Shown piece after piece: positions 62,673 to 64,000 of a stretch of 64,000 nt of DNA. How positions within the stretch are numbered: position 1 is the first letter of the stretch; each line of letters opens with the position of its first letter. Source of the DNA: Luscinia megarhynchos (lineage: Eukaryota; Chordata; Aves; Passeriformes; Turdidae). A model generated the notes under the pieces. It was not told the origin of the DNA. It was given only the letters and a program-made list of their open reading frames with translations, and made no database searches. Location: positions 40,274,360-40,338,359 of the forward strand of contig JAPFBE010000003.1 in the NCBI GenBank assembly GCA_034336665.1. The letters are read 5' to 3'. The position numbers were made by a program, and so were the translations under genes.

Positions 62673-63503
62673 CTGAAGAGAAAAAACAACCATTTACAGC
62701 TCGTCCCACACACAGGTGACATCTCTGCATCCATGCATTCTAGTAATAAAGCCAGAAGAAATGAATGGGAACGTACCTACAAATTTCAGGGGAAGGGGCA
62801 CGTTCCTACTCTCTGTGGTCCCATTCAAGTTAAACATTGCCACTCCAGCTATCTGTCTTTGCCTCTGTCTTTACACTGTTCTGTAACACATATCCCTCAT
62901 TCACAGCTAAGTAAATTAGGGCCTAATATGAAATAATTTAAATTGTGGCAGATCCTAGGTGAATAGTTTCTCCCTACAGCTGTTGCTCTTTGTTGTCACT
63001 CCTCTTCAGCTGCTGGAGGTCCCACTGCCACCACTGTTTGCTTTTGATCTGATGATTTGAGATTAAAGAAACCTGTATATTCATGTCTATAAAGCCACCT
63101 GACCACTTTTCCTACATCAGTGAATGCACTGTTTTGTAGCTATAGTAAATTTATGAAAAAAAATATATATATATATATATATCACAAGTATTTGTTCTGA
63201 GTCAATAGCTTTTCTTAGTTTTATTAACAGTAGACAGAGCATTATCTTAAATCCCCTTATTTTCTTTTGTCCACACAATCTTTTTCAGAATCTCATTACA
63301 AAGTGTTTTGGAAGAGTAATCAAACTGCATATATATATAGCAAGTAAAAATGCAGAGGTATTGATTTCTTTCAGTAGGTACAACTTGTGTTTTACCTTGC
63401 AGAATTACTGTTTTCAGCTATTGAGAAGCAGAATATAATGCCACCAATTATGCAGAGTGAAGCTCCAGCCCATCCAATGAACAAAGCTGCTCCTAATTCA
63501 TAC
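62558..63503 (-). CDS. CLDN10: CLDN10 (claudin-10), last two coding exons; 5' part off window
   Basis: Coding parts on the minus strand are 63503-63396 and 62672-62558, joined in phase, ending with TAG at 62560-62558. The first encodes the fourth transmembrane helix (LGAALFIGWAGASLCIIGGI). The second encodes the cytoplasmic tail, with NGATSVMSSRTK and the C-terminal FDKNAYV whose final YV is the claudin PDZ-binding motif for ZO proteins. The sequence is nearly identical to mammalian claudin-10 in TM4 and at the C-terminus; the middle of the tail (VHNSVPDKSPPKH) differs. By family knowledge claudin-10 forms paracellular ion channels at tight junctions, cation- or anion-selective depending on the alternative first exon. 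That exon lies right of the window, so the isoform cannot be told. The gene converges on DZIP1. Confidence 0.96.
62673..63395 (-). other. CLDN10 last intron
   Basis: 723 bp, with an (AT)n run at about 63158-63182. Nothing else recognised. Confidence 0.85.
63158..63182. repeat. (AT)n microsatellite
   Basis: Uninterrupted AT dinucleotide run of about 12 units in the CLDN10 intron. Confidence 0.9.
63396..63503 (-). CDS. CLDN10: CLDN10 penultimate coding exon (TM4)
   Basis: 108 bp. Its first base completes a Lys codon by homology (AA|G), then YELGAALFIGWAGASLCIIG follows. Acceptor TTGTAG|, donor AAG|GTAAAA. Confidence 0.95.
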
Positions 63504-64000
63504 CTACAAGAAGTCAATAAATGTATTTAACAAAAGAGAGCATAGATTTAACTGGGTTATTTCCAGAATAAAATAACCAAATATAATATTTGTCTTGAAT
63601 AACTTTCCACTGACACATAAATTATTTGCTGCAAAATCAGCAGCTCTGCCATTCACCCACATTCTTTTCATTATTTCCCTCTGACTCAGGAGGCAAACTC
63701 TGTCCTTGCAGTATACTTGGGCAATGCTTCTCTCCCTGCTCAGTCAGGGTTAGGGGTTAGGGTTAGGCCTGACGTTTGTGCATCTCCTCCTGGATTGCTT
63801 TACTCTGGGGTTACATCATTCTTTGGCCTGTTCATAGCACCAGCTCCTCCATTTCAGTTTTATTCCTGTTGGCTCCCAAACCAAACTGGACTGGGGCTTT
63901 TACTGGGCTAGAGACTACAAATTCTGCTTAAAACTGCCCTTAAGTTTTCCCTCTGGCTCTCAGGATCTATCTGACTCCATCCTTCATCATCCACATACCA
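63504..64000 (-). other. CLDN10 intron, continuing off the right edge
   Basis: Intron leading towards the upstream CLDN10 exons. It contains a short telomere-like TTAGGG cluster at 63746-63767; otherwise unique sequence. Confidence 0.8.

Noticed and set aside
1..64000. CRISPR arrays, tRNA or rRNA genes, bacterial-style operons
   Set aside because: Looked for regularly spaced direct repeats and tRNA-like stems and saw none; gene structure is plainly that of a vertebrate nuclear genome.

Overview
The window is vertebrate nuclear DNA, almost certainly from a bird. It is AT-rich with three CpG islands. It has long introns with GT-AG boundaries and at least eight CR1 LINE fragments carrying the usual 3' tails. 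It also carries a solo LTR of a retrovirus family I know from neoavian genomes. There are no operons, CRISPR arrays or prokaryotic features.

Three protein-coding genes can be reconstructed exon by exon. (1) DNAJC3 (P58IPK, an ER-lumenal BiP co-chaperone) lies on the minus strand from 17172 leftwards and runs off the left edge: seven coding exons, residues 1-282, are present and the J domain is outside. (2) DZIP1 (a C2H2/coiled-coil basal-body and Hedgehog-pathway protein) lies on the plus strand, 26674-60571. Nineteen coding exons join in one continuous frame of 828 codons plus stop. (3) CLDN10 (claudin-10) lies on the minus strand, 62558-63503. Only its last two coding exons are present, giving the fourth membrane span and the cytoplasmic tail. 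The order DNAJC3-DZIP1-CLDN10 with these orientations matches human 13q32.1 from memory.

Layout: 45-17172 is DNAJC3 with large, mostly repeat-poor introns. At 16.7-17.5 kb is its CpG-island promoter, with a perfect ER-stress response element and a 59-bp tandem duplication carrying four YY1-type motifs. From 17.5 to 22.3 kb is intergenic DNA with a CR1 and an LTR fragment. At 22.4-23.5 kb are a 46-bp minisatellite and a second CpG island with a likely upstream first exon of DZIP1. From 23.6 to 26.3 kb are CR1 remnants and a strongly G-over-C skewed stretch. At 26.3-27.3 kb is the CpG island holding the DZIP1 start exons. From 27.3 to 60.6 kb is the DZIP1 body, with CR1 copies, a decayed retroviral pol segment and microsatellites in introns. 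The solo LTR lies at 60.8-61.4 kb inside the probable DZIP1 3' UTR. DZIP1 and CLDN10 end tail to tail, with stop codons about 2 kb apart.

DNAJC3 and DZIP1 are arranged head to head but are functionally unrelated (ER proteostasis versus cilia); CLDN10 is a tight-junction channel. The most interesting signals are regulatory or architectural: the ERSE, the YY1 repeat, the alternative 5' ends of DZIP1 with a possible overlapping uORF, and the LTR-rewritten 3' UTR. I found no convincing new gene system. All calls come from reading the sequence and from remembered protein families; no search was run.
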